Assembly (NCBI GenBank): GCA_963920705.1
Contig: CAWUCO010000066.1
Coordinates: 665,501-729,500 of the forward strand
Direction: 5' to 3'
DNA from: Odiellus spinosus
Taxonomy: Eukaryota > Arthropoda > Arachnida > Opiliones > Phalangiidae
DNA length: 64,000 nt
The translations under genes and the position numbers were made by a program. How positions within the stretch are numbered: the first letter of the stretch is position 1; each line of letters starts with the position of its first letter. Below, one piece after another: positions 23,841 to 37,080 of the stretch. Under the pieces are notes generated by a model that had not been told where the DNA came from, made no database searches, and was given only the letters and a program-made list of their open reading frames with translations.

Positions 23841-26760
23841 TTCAAAAAGCATCTAATATCAAAAAGCGAATTTTGAAAATCTGAAATTTGACTATTTTGA
23901 TATTCTATGATTTCTTGAATTGGCCATATTTTTCTTGTTTTTCAACGGATTTTTGAAAACTCTTATTATTTAGACTGTCCATTAATTGCTCTTTCGAATG
24001 ACTTTGGTTTTGTCTAAATTGCAAAATTGTGACAAATATAAAATTGGTTAAAATTAAGCAAAAACGCTTAAAAATCCAAGATTATTGGATTCAAATGGAC
24101 ACAAAACTTTTGATTTTTAAGCGATTTAGACAAAATTAGACCACTCGAAAGAGCAAATATTGGTCTATCTAAAAAACATGAGTTTTGGAAAATCCCTTGA
24201 AAAACATGGAAAATATGGACAATTCAAAAAACATCTAATATCAAAAAGCGAATTTTGAAAATCTGAAATTTGACTATTTTGATATTCTATGATTTCTTGA
24301 ATTGGCCATATTTTCCTTGTTTTTCAACGGATTTTTGAAAACTCTTATTATTTAGACTGTCCATTAATTGCTCTTTCGAATGACTTTGGTTTTGTCTAAA
24401 TTGCAAAATTGTGACAAATATAAAATTGGTTAAAATAAAGCAAAAACACTTAAAAATCCAAGATTATTGGATTCAAATGGACACAAAACTTTTGATTTTT
24501 AAGCGATTTAGACAAAATTAAGACCACTCGAAAGAGCAAATACTGGTCTATCTAAAAAACAAGAGTTTTGGAAAATCCGTAGAAAAACATGGAAAATATG
24601 GACAATTCAAAAAGCATCTAATATCAAAAAGCGAATTTTGAAAATCTGAAATTTGACTATTTTGATATTCTATGATTTCTTGAATTGGCCATATTTTTCT
24701 TGTTTTTCAACGGATTTTTGAAAACTCTTATTATTTAGACTGTCCATTAATTGCTCTTTCGAATGACTTTGGTTTTGTCTAAATTGCAAAATTGTGACAA
24801 ATATAAAATTGGTTAAAATAAAGCAAAAACACTTAAAAATCCGAGATTATTGGACTCAAATGGACACAAAACTTTTGATTTTTAAGCGATTTAGACAAAA
24901 TTAAGACCACTCGAAAGAGCAAATATTGGTCTATCTAAAAAACAAGAGTTTTGGAAAATCCGTTGAAAAACACGGAAAATATGGACAATTCAAAAAGCAT
25001 CTAATATCAAAAAGCGAATTTTGAAAATCTGAAATTTGACTATTTTGATATTCTATGATTTCTTGAATTGGCCATATTTTTCTTGTTTTTCAACGGATTT
25101 TTGAAAACTCTTATTATTTAGACTGTCCATTAATTGCTCTTTCGAATGACTTTGGTTTTGTCTAAATTGCAAAATTGTGACAAATATAAAATTGGTTAAA
25201 ATTAAGCAAAAACGCTTAAAAATCCAAGATTATTGGATTCAAATGGACACAAAACTTTTTATTTTTAAGCGATTTAGACAAAATTAGACCACTCGAAAGA
25301 GCAAATATTGGTCTATCTAAAAAACATGAGTTTTGGAAAATCCCTTGAAAAACATGGAAAATATGGACAATTCAAAAAACATCTAATATCAAAAAGCGAA
25401 TTTTGAAAATCTGAAATTTGACTATTTTGATATTCTATGATTTCTTGAATTGGCCATATTTTTCTTGTTTTTCAACGGATTTTTGAAAACTCTTATTATT
25501 TAGACTGTCCATTAATTGCTCTTTCGAATGACTTTGGTTTTGTCTAAATTGCAAAATTGTGACAAATATAAAATTGGTTAAAATTAAGCAAAAACGCTTA
25601 AAAATCCAAGATTATTGGATTCAAATGGACACAAAACTTTTGATTTTTAAGCGATTTAGACAAAATTAGACCACTCGAAAGAGCAAATATTGGTCTATCT
25701 AAAAAACATGAGTTTTGGAAAATCCCTTGAAAAACATGGAAAATATGGACAATTCAAAAAACATCTAATATCAAAAAGCGAATTTTGAAAATCTGAAATT
25801 TGACTATTTTGATATTCTATGATTTCTTGAATTGGCCATATTTTCCTTGTTTTTCAACGGATTTTTGAAAACTCTTATTATTTAGACTGTCCATTAATTG
25901 CTCTTTCGAATGACTTTGGTTTTGTCTAAATTGCAAAATTGTGACAAATATAAAATTGGTTAAAATAAAGCAAAAACACTTAAAAATCCAAGATTATTGG
26001 ATTCAAATGGACACAAAACTTTTGATTTTTAAGCGATTTAGACAAAATTAAGACCACTCGAAAGAGCAAATACTGGTCTATCTAAAAAACAAGAGTTTTG
26101 GAAAATCCGTTGAAAAACATGGAAAATATGGACAATTCAAAAAGCATCTAATATCAAAAAGCGAATTTTGAAAATCTGAAATTTGACTATTTTGATATTC
26201 TATGATTTCTTGAATTGGCCATATTTTTCTTGTTTTTCAACGGATTTTTGAAAACTCTTATTATTTAGACTGTCCATTAATTGCTCTTTCGAATGACTTT
26301 GGTTTTGTCTAAATTGCAAAATTGTGACAAATATAAAATTGGTTAAAATAAAGCAAAAACACTTAAAAATCCCAGATTATTGGACTCAAATGGACACAAA
26401 ACTTTTGATTTTTAAGCGATTTAGACAAAATTAAGACCACTCGAAAGAGCAAATATTGGTCTATCTAAAAAACAAGAGTTTTGGAAAATCCGTTGAAAAA
26501 CACGGAAAATATGGACAATTCAAAAAGCATCTAATATCAAAAAGCGAATTTTGAAAATCTGAAATTTGACTATTTTGATATTCTATGATTTCTTGAATTG
26601 GCCATATTTTTCTTGTTTTTCAACGGATTTTTGAAAACTCTTATTATTTAGACTGTCCATTAATTGCTCTTTCGAATGACTTTGGTTTTGTCTAAATTGC
26701 AAAATTGTGACAAATATAAAATTGGTTAAAATTAAGCAAAAACGCTTAAAAATCCAAGAT
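23841..26760 (-). repeat. 4-mer higher-order repeat, 1530 bp
   Basis: Variants repeat at 1530 bp: attttccttg (24310, 25840), aaatactggtc (24538, 26068), gattattggactc with a preceding ccgag or cccag (24841, 26371) and aacacggaaaat (24969, 26499). The first copy has four units, and the second runs into the 12-mer region after three. A private aactttttattttt occurs at about 25254. Confidence 0.8.
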
Positions 26761-29700
26761 TATTGGATTCAAATGGACACAAAACTTTTGATTTTTAAGC
26801 GATTTAGACAAAATTAAGACCACTCGAAAGAGTAAATATTGGTCTATCTAAAAAACAAGAGTTTTGGAAAATCCGTTGAAAAACATGGAAAATATGGACA
26901 ATTTAAAAAGCATCTAATATCAAAAAGCGAATTTTGAAAATCTGAAATTTGACTATTTTGATATTCTATGATTTCTTGAATTGGCCATATTTTTCTTGTT
27001 TTTCAACGGATTTTTGAAAACTCTTATTATTTAGACTGTCCATTAATTGCTCTTTCGAATGACTTTGGTTTTGTCTAAATTGCAAAATTGTGACAAATAT
27101 AAAATTGGTTAAAATTAAGCAAAAACGCTTAAAAATCCAAGATTATTGGATTCAAATGGACAAAAAACTTTTGATTTTTAAGCGATTTAGACAAAATTAA
27201 GACCACTCGAAAGAGCAAATATTGGTCTATCTAAAATCAAGAGTTTTGGAAAATCCGTTGAAAAACATGGAAAATATGGACAATTCAAAAAGCATCTAAT
27301 ATCAAAAAGCGAATTTTGAAAATCTGAAATTTGACTATTTTGATATTGTATGGTTTCTCGAATTGGCCATATTTTTCTTGTTTTTCAACGGATTTTTGAA
27401 AACTCTTGTTATTTAGACTGTCCATTAATTGCTTTTTCGAATGACTTTGGTGTTGTCTAAATTGCAAAATTGTGACAAATATAAAATTGTTTAAAATAAA
27501 GCAAAAACACTTAAAAATCCAAGATTATTGGATTCAAATGGACACAAAACTTTTGATTTTTAAGCGATTTAGACAAAATTAAGACCACTCGAAAGAGCAA
27601 ATATTGGTCTATCTAAAAAACAAGAGTTTTGGAAAATCCGTTGAAAAACATGGAAAATACAGCCAATTCAAAAAACATCTAATATCAAAAAGCGAATTTT
27701 TAAAATCTGAAATTTGACTATTTTGATATTGTATGGTTTCTTGAATTGGCCATATTTTTCTTGTTTTTCAACGGATTTTTGAAAACTCTTATTATTTAGA
27801 CTGTCCATTAATTTCTCTTTCGAATGAGTTTGGTTTTGTCTAAATTGCAAAATTGTGACAATTATAAAATTGGTTAAAATTAAGCAAAAACACTTAAAAA
27901 TCCAAGATTATTGGATTCAAATGGAAACAAAACTTTTGATTTTTAAGCGATTTAGACAAAATTAAGACTACTCGAAAGAGCAAATATTGGTCTATCTAAA
28001 AAACAAGAGTTTTGGAAAATCCGTTGAAAAACATGGAAAATATAGCCAATTCAAAAAACATCTAATATCAAAAAGCGAATTTTTAAAATCTGAAATTTGA
28101 CTATTTTGATATTGTATGGTTTCTTGAATTGGCCATATTTTTCTTGTTTTTCAACGGATTTTTGAAAACTCTTATTATTTAGACTGTCCATTAATTGCTC
28201 TTTCGAATGACTTTGGTTTTGTCTAAATTGCAAAATTGTGACAAATATAAAATTGGTTAAAATTAAGCAAAAACGCTTAAAAATCCAAGATTATTGGATT
28301 CAAATTAACACAAAACTTTTGATTTTTAAGCGATTTAGACAAAATTAGACCACTCGAAAGAGCAAATATTGGTCTATCTAAAAAACATGAGTTTTGGAAA
28401 ATCCCTTGAAAAACATGGAAAATATGGACAATTCAAAAAACATCTAATATCAAAAAGCGAATTTTGAAAATCTGAAATTTGACTATTTTGATATTCTATG
28501 ATTTCTTGAATTGGCCATATTTTCCTTGTTTTTCAACGGATTTTTGAAAACTCTTATTATTTAGACTGTCCATTAATTGCTCTTTCGAATGACTTTGGTT
28601 TTGTCTAAATTGCAAAATTGTGACAAATATAAAATTGGTTAAAATAAAGCAAAAACACTTAAAAATCCAAGATTATTGGATTCAAATGGACACAAAACTT
28701 TTGATTTTTAAGCGATTTAGACAAAATTAAGACCACTCGAAAGAGCAAATATTGGTCTATCTAAAAAACAAGAGTTTTGGAAAATCCGTTGAAAAACATG
28801 GAAAATATGGACAATTCAAAAAGCATCTAATATCAAAAAGCGAATTTTGAAAATCTGAAATTTGACTATTTTGATATTCTATGATTTCTTGAATTGGCCA
28901 TATTTTTCTTGTTTTTCAACGGATTTTTGAAAACTCTTATTATTTAGACTGTCCATTAATTGCTCTTTCGAATGACTTTGGTTTTGTCTAAATTGCAAAA
29001 TTGTGACAAATATAAAATTGGTTAAAATAAAGCAAAAACACTTAAAAATCCCAGATTATTGGACTCAAATGGACACAAAACTTTTGATTTTTAAGCGATT
29101 TAGACAAAATTAAGACCACTCGAAAGAGCAAATATTGGTCTATCTAAAAAACAAGAGTTTTGGAAAATCCGTTGAAAAACACGGAAAATATGGACAATTC
29201 AAAAAGCATCTAATATCAAAAAGCGAATTTTGAAAATCTGAAATTTGACTATTTTGATATTCTATGATTTCTTGAATTGGCCATATTTTTCTTGTTTTTC
29301 AACGGATTTTTGAAAACTCTTATTATTTAGACTGTCCATTAATTGCTCTTTCGAATGACTTTGGTTTTGTCTAAATTGCAAAATTGTGACAAATATAAAA
29401 TTGGTTAAAATTAAGCAAAAACGCTTAAAAATCCAAGATTATTGGATTCAAATGGACACAAAACTTTTGATTTTTAAGCGATTTAGACAAAATTAGACCA
29501 CTCGAAAGAGCAAATATTGGTCTATCTAAAAAACATGAGTTTTGGAAAATCCCTTGAAAAACATGGAAAATATGGACAATTCAAAAAACATCTAATATCA
29601 AAAAGCGAATTTTGAAAATCTGAAATTTGACTATTTTGATATTCTATGATTTCTTGAATTGGCCATATTTTTCTTGTTTTTCAACGGATTTTTGAAAACT

Positions 29701-32700
29701 CTTATTATTTAGACTGTCCATTAATTGCTCTTTCGAATGACTTTGGTTTTGTCTAAATTGCAAAATTGTGACAAATATAAAATTGGTTAAAATTAAGCAA
29801 AAACGCTTAAAAATCCAAGATTATTGGATTCAAATGGACACAAAACTTTTGATTTTTAAGCGATTTAGACAAAATTAAGACCACTCGAAAGAGCAAATAT
29901 TGGTCTATCTAAAAAACAAGAGTTTTGGAAAATCCGTTGAAAAACATGGAAAATATGGACAATTCAAAAAGCATCTAATATCAAAAAGCGAATTTTGAAA
30001 ATCTGAAATTTGACTATTTTGATATTCTATGATTTCTTGAATTGGCCATATTTTTCTTGTTTTTCAACGGATTTTTGAAAACTCTTATTATTTAGACTGT
30101 CCATTAATTGCTCTTTCGAATGACTTTGGTTTTGTCTAAATTGCAAAATTGTGACAAATATAAAATTGGTTAAAATTAAGCAAAAACGCTTAAAAATCCA
30201 AGATTATTGGATTCAAATGGACAAAAAACTTTTGATTTTTAAGCGATTTAGACAAAATTAAGACCACTCGAAAGAGCAAATATTGGTCTATCTAAAAAAC
30301 AAGAGTTTTGGAAAATCCGTTGAAAAACACGGAAAATATGGACAATTCAAAAAGCATCTAATATCAAAAAGCGAATTTTGAAAATCTGAAATTTGACTAT
30401 TTTGATATTCTATGATTTCTTGAATTGGCCATATTTTTCTTGTTTTTCAACGGATTTTTGAAAACTCTTATTATTTAGACTGTCCATTAATTGCTCTTTC
30501 GAATGACTTTGGTTTTGTCTAAATTGCAAAATTGTGACAAATATAAAATTGGTTAAAATTAAGCAAAAACGCTTAAAAATCCAAGATTATTGGATTCAAA
30601 TGGACACAAAACTTTTGATTTTTAAGCGATTTAGACAAAATTAGACCACTCGAAAGAGCAAATATTGGTCTATCTAAAAAACATGAGTTTTGGAAAATCC
30701 CTTGAAAAACAAGGAAAATATGGACAATTCAAAAAACATCTAATATCAAAAAGCGAATTTTGAAAATCTGAAATTTGACTATTTTGATATTCTATGATTT
30801 CTTGAAGTGGCCATATTTTTCTTGTTTTTCAACGGATTTTTGAAAACTCTTATTATTTAGACTGTCCATTAATTGCTCTTTCGAATGACTTTGGTTTTGT
30901 CTAAATTGCAAAATTGTGACAAATATAAAATTGGTTAAAATAAAGCAAAAACACTTAAAAATCCCAGATTATTGGACTCAAATGGACACAAAACTTTTGA
31001 TTTTTAAGCGATTTAGACAAAATTAAGACCACTCGAAAGAGCAAATATTGGTCTATCTAAAAAACAAGAGTTTTGGAAAATCCGTTGAAAAACACGGAAA
31101 ATATGGACAATTCAAAAAGCATCTAATATCAAAAAGCGAATTTTGAAAATCTGAAATTTGACTATTTTGATATTCTATGATTTCTTGAATTGGCCATATT
31201 TTTCTTGTTTTTCAACGGATTTTTGAAAACTCTTATTATTTAGACTGTCCATTAATTGCTCTTTCGAATGACTTTGGTTTTGTCTAAATTGCAAAATTGT
31301 GACAAATATAAAATTGGTTAAAATTAAGCAAAAACGCTTAAAAATCCAAGATTATTGGATTCAAATGGACACAAAACTTTTGATTTTTAAGCGATTTAGA
31401 CAAAATTAAGACCACTCGAAAGAGTAAATATTGGTCTATCTAAAAAACAAGAGTTTTGGAAAATCCGTTGAAAAACATGGAAAATATGGACAATTTAAAA
31501 AGCATCTAATATCAAAAAGCGAATTTTGAAAATCTGAAATTTGACTATTTTGATATTCTATGATTTCTTGAATTGGCCATATTTTTCTTGTTTTTCAACG
31601 GATTTTTGAAAACTCTTATTATTTAGACTGTCCATTAATTGCTCTTTCGAATGACTTTGGTTTTGTCTAAATTGCAAAATTGTGACAAATATAAAATTGG
31701 TTAAAATTAAGCAAAAACGCTTAAAAATCCAAGATTATTGGATTCAAATGGACAAAAAACTTTTGATTTTTAAGCGATTTAGACAAAATTAAGACCACTC
31801 GAAAGAGCAAATATTGGTCTATCTAAAATCAAGAGTTTTGGAAAATCCGTTGAAAAACATGGAAAATATGGACAATTCAAAAAGCATCTAATATCAAAAA
31901 GCGAATTTTGAAAATCTGAAATTTGACTATTTTGATATTGTATGGTTTCTCGAATTGGCCATATTTTTCTTGTTTTTCAACGGATTTTTGAAAACTCTTG
32001 TTATTTAGACTGTCCATTAATTGCTTTTTCGAATGACTTTGGTGTTGTCTAAATTGCAAAATTGTGACAAATATAAAATTGTTTAAAATAAAGCAAAAAC
32101 ACTTAAAAATCCAAGATTATTGGATTCAAATGGACACAAAACTTTTGATTTTTAAGCGATTTAGACAAAATTAAGACCACTCGAAAGAGCAAATATTGGT
32201 CTATCTAAAAAACAAGAGTTTTGGAAAATCCGTTGAAAAACATGGAAAATACAGCCAATTCAAAAAACATCTAATATCAAAAAGCGAATTTTTAAAATCT
32301 GAAATTTGACTATTTTGATATTGTATGGTTTCTTGAATTGGCCATATTTTTCTTGTTTTTCAACGGATTTTTGAAAACTCTTATTATTTAGACTGTCCAT
32401 TAATTTCTCTTTCGAATGAGTTTGGTTTTGTCTAAATTGCAAAATTGTGACAATTATAAAATTGGTTAAAATTAAGCAAAAACACTTAAAAATCCAAGAT
32501 TATTGGATTCAAATGGAAACAAAACTTTTGATTTTTAAGCGATTTAGACAAAATTAAGACTACTCGAAAGAGCAAATATTGGTCTATCTAAAAAACAAGA
32601 GTTTTGGAAAATCCGTTGAAAAACATGGAAAATATAGCCAATTCAAAAAACATCTAATATCAAAAAGCGAATTTTTAAAATCTGAAATTTGACTATTTTG

Positions 32701-35525
32701 ATATTGTATGGTTTCTTGAATTGGCCATATTTTTCTTGTTTTTCAACGGATTTTTGAAAACTCTTATTATTTAGACTGTCCATTAATTGCTCTTTCGAAT
32801 GACTTTGGTTTTGTCTAAATTGCAAAATTGTGACAAATATAAAATTGGTTAAAATTAAGCAAAAACGCTTAAAAATCCAAGATTATTGGATTCAAATTAA
32901 CACAAAACTTTTGATTTTTAAGCGATTTAGACAAAATTAGACCACTCGAAAGAGCAAATATTGGTCTATCTAAAAAACATGAGTTTTGGAAAATCCCTTG
33001 AAAAACATGGAAAATATGGACAATTCAAAAAACATCTAATATCAAAAAGCGAATTTTGAAAATCTGAAATTTGACTATTTTGATATTCTATGATTTCTTG
33101 AATTGGCCATATTTTCCTTGTTTTTCAACGGATTTTTGAAAACTCTTATTATTTAGACTGTCCATTAATTGCTCTTTCGAATGACTTTGGTTTTGTCTAA
33201 ATTGCAAAATTGTGACAAATATAAAATTGGTTAAAATAAAGCAAAAACACTTAAAAATCCAAGATTATTGGATTCAAATGGACACAAAACTTTTGATTTT
33301 TAAGCGATTTAGACAAAATTAAGACCACTCGAAAGAGCAAATATTGGTCTATCTAAAAAACAAGAGTTTTGGAAAATCCGTTGAAAAACATGGAAAATAT
33401 GGACAATTCAAAAAGCATCTAATATCAAAAAGCGAATTTTGAAAATCTGAAATTTGACTATTTTGATATTCTATGATTTCTTGAATTGGCCATATTTTTC
33501 TTGTTTTTCAACGGATTTTTGAAAACTCTTATTATTTAGACTGTCCATTAATTGCTCTTTCGAATGACTTTGGTTTTGTCTAAATTGCAAAATTGTGACA
33601 AATATAAAATTGGTTAAAATAAAGCAAAAACACTTAAAAATCCCAGATTATTGGACTCAAATGGACACAAAACTTTTGATTTTTAAGCGATTTAGACAAA
33701 ATTAAGACCACTCGAAAGAGCAAATATTGGTCTATCTAAAAAACAAGAGTTTTGGAAAATCCGTTGAAAAACACGGAAAATATGGACAATTCAAAAAGCA
33801 TCTAATATCAAAAAGCGAATTTTGAAAATCTGAAATTTGACTATTTTGATATTCTATGATTTCTTGAATTGGCCATATTTTTCTTGTTTTTCAACGGATT
33901 TTTGAAAACTCTTATTATTTAGACTGTCCATTAATTGCTCTTTCGAATGACTTTGGTTTTGTCTAAATTGCAAAATTGTGACAAATATAAAATTGGTTAA
34001 AATTAAGCAAAAACGCTTAAAAATCCAAGATTATTGGATTCAAATGGACACAAAACTTTTGATTTTTAAGCGATTTAGACAAAATTAGACCACTCGAAAG
34101 AGCAAATATTGGTCTATCTAAAAAACATGAGTTTTGGAAAATCCCTTGAAAAACATGGAAAATATGGACAATTCAAAAAACATCTAATATCAAAAAGCGA
34201 ATTTTGAAAATCTGAAATTTGACTATTTTGATATTCTATGATTTCTTGAATTGGCCATATTTTTCTTGTTTTTCAACGGATTTTTGAAAACTCTTATTAT
34301 TTAGACTGTCCATTAATTGCTCTTTCGAATGACTTTGGTTTTGTCTAAATTGCAAAATTGTGACAAATATAAAATTGGTTAAAATTAAGCAAAAACGCTT
34401 AAAAATCCAAGATTATTGGATTCAAATGGACACAAAACTTTTGATTTTTAAGCGATTTAGACAAAATTAAGACCACTCGAAAGAGCAAATATTGGTCTAT
34501 CTAAAAAACAAGAGTTTTGGAAAATCCGTTGAAAAACATGGAAAATATGGACAATTCAAAAAGCATCTAATATCAAAAAGCGAATTTTGAAAATCTGAAA
34601 TTTGACTATTTTGATATTCTATGATTTCTTGAATTGGCCATATTTTTCTTGTTTTTCAACGGATTTTTGAAAACTCTTATTATTTAGACTGTCCATTAAT
34701 TGCTCTTTCGAATGACTTTGGTTTTGTCTAAATTGCAAAATTGTGACAAATATAAAATTGGTTAAAATTAAGCAAAAACGCTTAAAAATCCAAGATTATT
34801 GGATTCAAATGGACAAAAAACTTTTGATTTTTAAGCGATTTAGACAAAATTAAGACCACTCGAAAGAGCAAATATTGGTCTATCTAAAAAACAAGAGTTT
34901 TGGAAAATCCGTTGAAAAACACGGAAAATATGGACAATTCAAAAAGCATCTAATATCAAAAAGCGAATTTTGAAAATCTGAAATTTGACTATTTTGATAT
35001 TCTATGATTTCTTGAATTGGCCATATTTTTCTTGTTTTTCAACGGATTTTTGAAAACTCTTATTATTTAGACTGTCCATTAATTGCTCTTTCGAATGACT
35101 TTGGTTTTGTCTAAATTGCAAAATTGTGACAAATATAAAATTGGTTAAAATTAAGCAAAAACGCTTAAAAATCCAAGATTATTGGATTCAAATGGACACA
35201 AAACTTTTGATTTTTAAGCGATTTAGACAAAATTAGACCACTCGAAAGAGCAAATATTGGTCTATCTAAAAAACATGAGTTTTGGAAAATCCCTTGAAAA
35301 ACAAGGAAAATATGGACAATTCAAAAAACATCTAATATCAAAAAGCGAATTTTGAAAATCTGAAATTTGACTATTTTGATATTCTATGATTTCTTGAAGT
35401 GGCCATATTTTTCTTGTTTTTCAACGGATTTTTGAAAACTCTTATTATTTAGACTGTCCATTAATTGCTCTTTCGAATGACTTTGGTTTTGTCTAAATTG
35501 CAAAATTGTGACAAATATAAAATTG
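26340..35525 (-). repeat. 12-mer higher-order repeat, 4592 bp, two copies
   Basis: Copy 1 is about 26340-30930 and copy 2 about 30932-35525. Rare markers keep the 4592 offset: cccagattattggactc (26371, 30963), gagtaaatattgg (26830, 31422), caatttaaaaagc (26900, 31492), ctaaaatcaagag (27230, 31822), ttggtgttgtc (27446, 32038), caaattaacac (28302, 32894), acaaggaaaat (30709, 35301) and gaagtggcc (30805, 35397). I saw no difference in the parts compared. Flanking sequence on both sides departs from this offset, so the duplication is exactly two copies here. Confidence 0.87.
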
Positions 35526-37080
35526 GTTAAAATTAAGCAAAAACGCTTAAAAATCCAAGATTATTGGATTCAAATGGACACAAAACTTTTGATTTTTAAG
35601 CGATTTAGACAAAATTAAGACCACTCGAAAGAGCAAATATTGGTCTATCTAAAAAACAAGAGTTTTGGAAAATCCGTTGAAAAACATGGAAAATATGGAC
35701 AATTCAAAAAGCATCTAATATCAAAAAGCGAATTTTGAAAATCTGAAATTTGACTATTTTGATATTCTATGATTTCTTGAATTGGCCATATTTTTCTTGT
35801 TTTTCAACGGATTTTTGAAAACTCTTATTATTTAGACTGTCCATTAATTGCTCTTTCGAATGACTTTGGTTTTGTCTAAATTGCAAAATTGTGACAAATA
35901 TAAAATTGGTTAAAATTAAGCAAAAACGCTTAAAAATCCAAGATTATTGGATTCAAATGGACAAAAAACTTTTGATTTTTAAGCGATTTAGACAAAATTA
36001 AGACCACTCGAAAGAGCAAATATTGGTCTATCTAAAAAACAAGAGTTTTGGAAAATCCGTTGAAAAACATGGAAAATATGGACAATTCAAAAAGCATCTA
36101 ATATCAAAAAGCGAATTTTGAAAATCTGAAATTTGACTATTTTGATATTCTATGATTTCTTGAATTGGCCATATTTTTCTTGTTTTTCAACGGATTTTTG
36201 AAAACTCTTATTATTTAGACTGTCCATTAATTGCTCTTTCGAATGACTTTGGTTTTGTCTAAATTGCAAAATTGTGACAAATATAAAATTGGTTAAAATT
36301 AAGCAAAAACGCTTAAAAATCCAAGATTATTGGATTCAAATGGACACAAAACTTTTGATTTTTAAGCGATTTAGACAAAATTAAGACCACTCGAAAGAAC
36401 AAATATTGGTCTATCTGAAAATCAAGAGTTTTGGAAAATCCGTTGAAAAACATGGAAAATATGGACAATTCAAAAAGCATCTAATATCAAAAAGCGAATT
36501 TTGAAAATCTGAAATTTGACTATTTTGATATTCTATGATTTCTTGAATTGGCCATATTTTTCTTGTTTTTCAACGGATTTAGGAAAACTCTTATTATTTA
36601 GACTGTCCATTAATTGCTCTTTCGAATGACTTTGGTTTTGTCTAAATTGCAAAATTGTGACAAATATAAAATTGGTTAAAATTAAGCAAAAACGCTTAAA
36701 AATCCAAGATTATTGGATTCAAATGGACACAAAACTTTTGATTTTTAAGCGATTTAGACAAAATTAGACCACTCGAAAGAGCAAAAATTGGTCTATCTAA
36801 AAAACATGAGTTTTGGAAAATCCCTTGAAAAACATGGAAAATATGGACAATTCAAAAAGCATCTAATATCAAAAAGCGAATTTTTGGAAAATCTGAAATT
36901 TGACTATTTTGATATTGTATGGTTTCTCGAATTGGCCATATTTTTCTTGTTTTTCAACGGATTTTTGAAAACTCTTATTATTTAGACTGTCCATTAATTT
37001 CTCTTTCGAATGACTTTGGTTTTGTCTAAATTGCAAAATTGTGACAAATATAAAATTGGTTAAAATAAAGCAAAAACACA
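35526..37080 (-). repeat. Transition units, partly copied from the 12-kb region
   Basis: Four units between the 12-mer and the 5-mer. The stretch from 36390 matches about 11900-12600 (offset 24492), with cgaaagaac at 36394, gaatttttggaaaat at 36880 and cacataaaag at 37077. Local differences are ggatttagg at 36578 and gcaaaaattgg at 36781. Confidence 0.7.
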
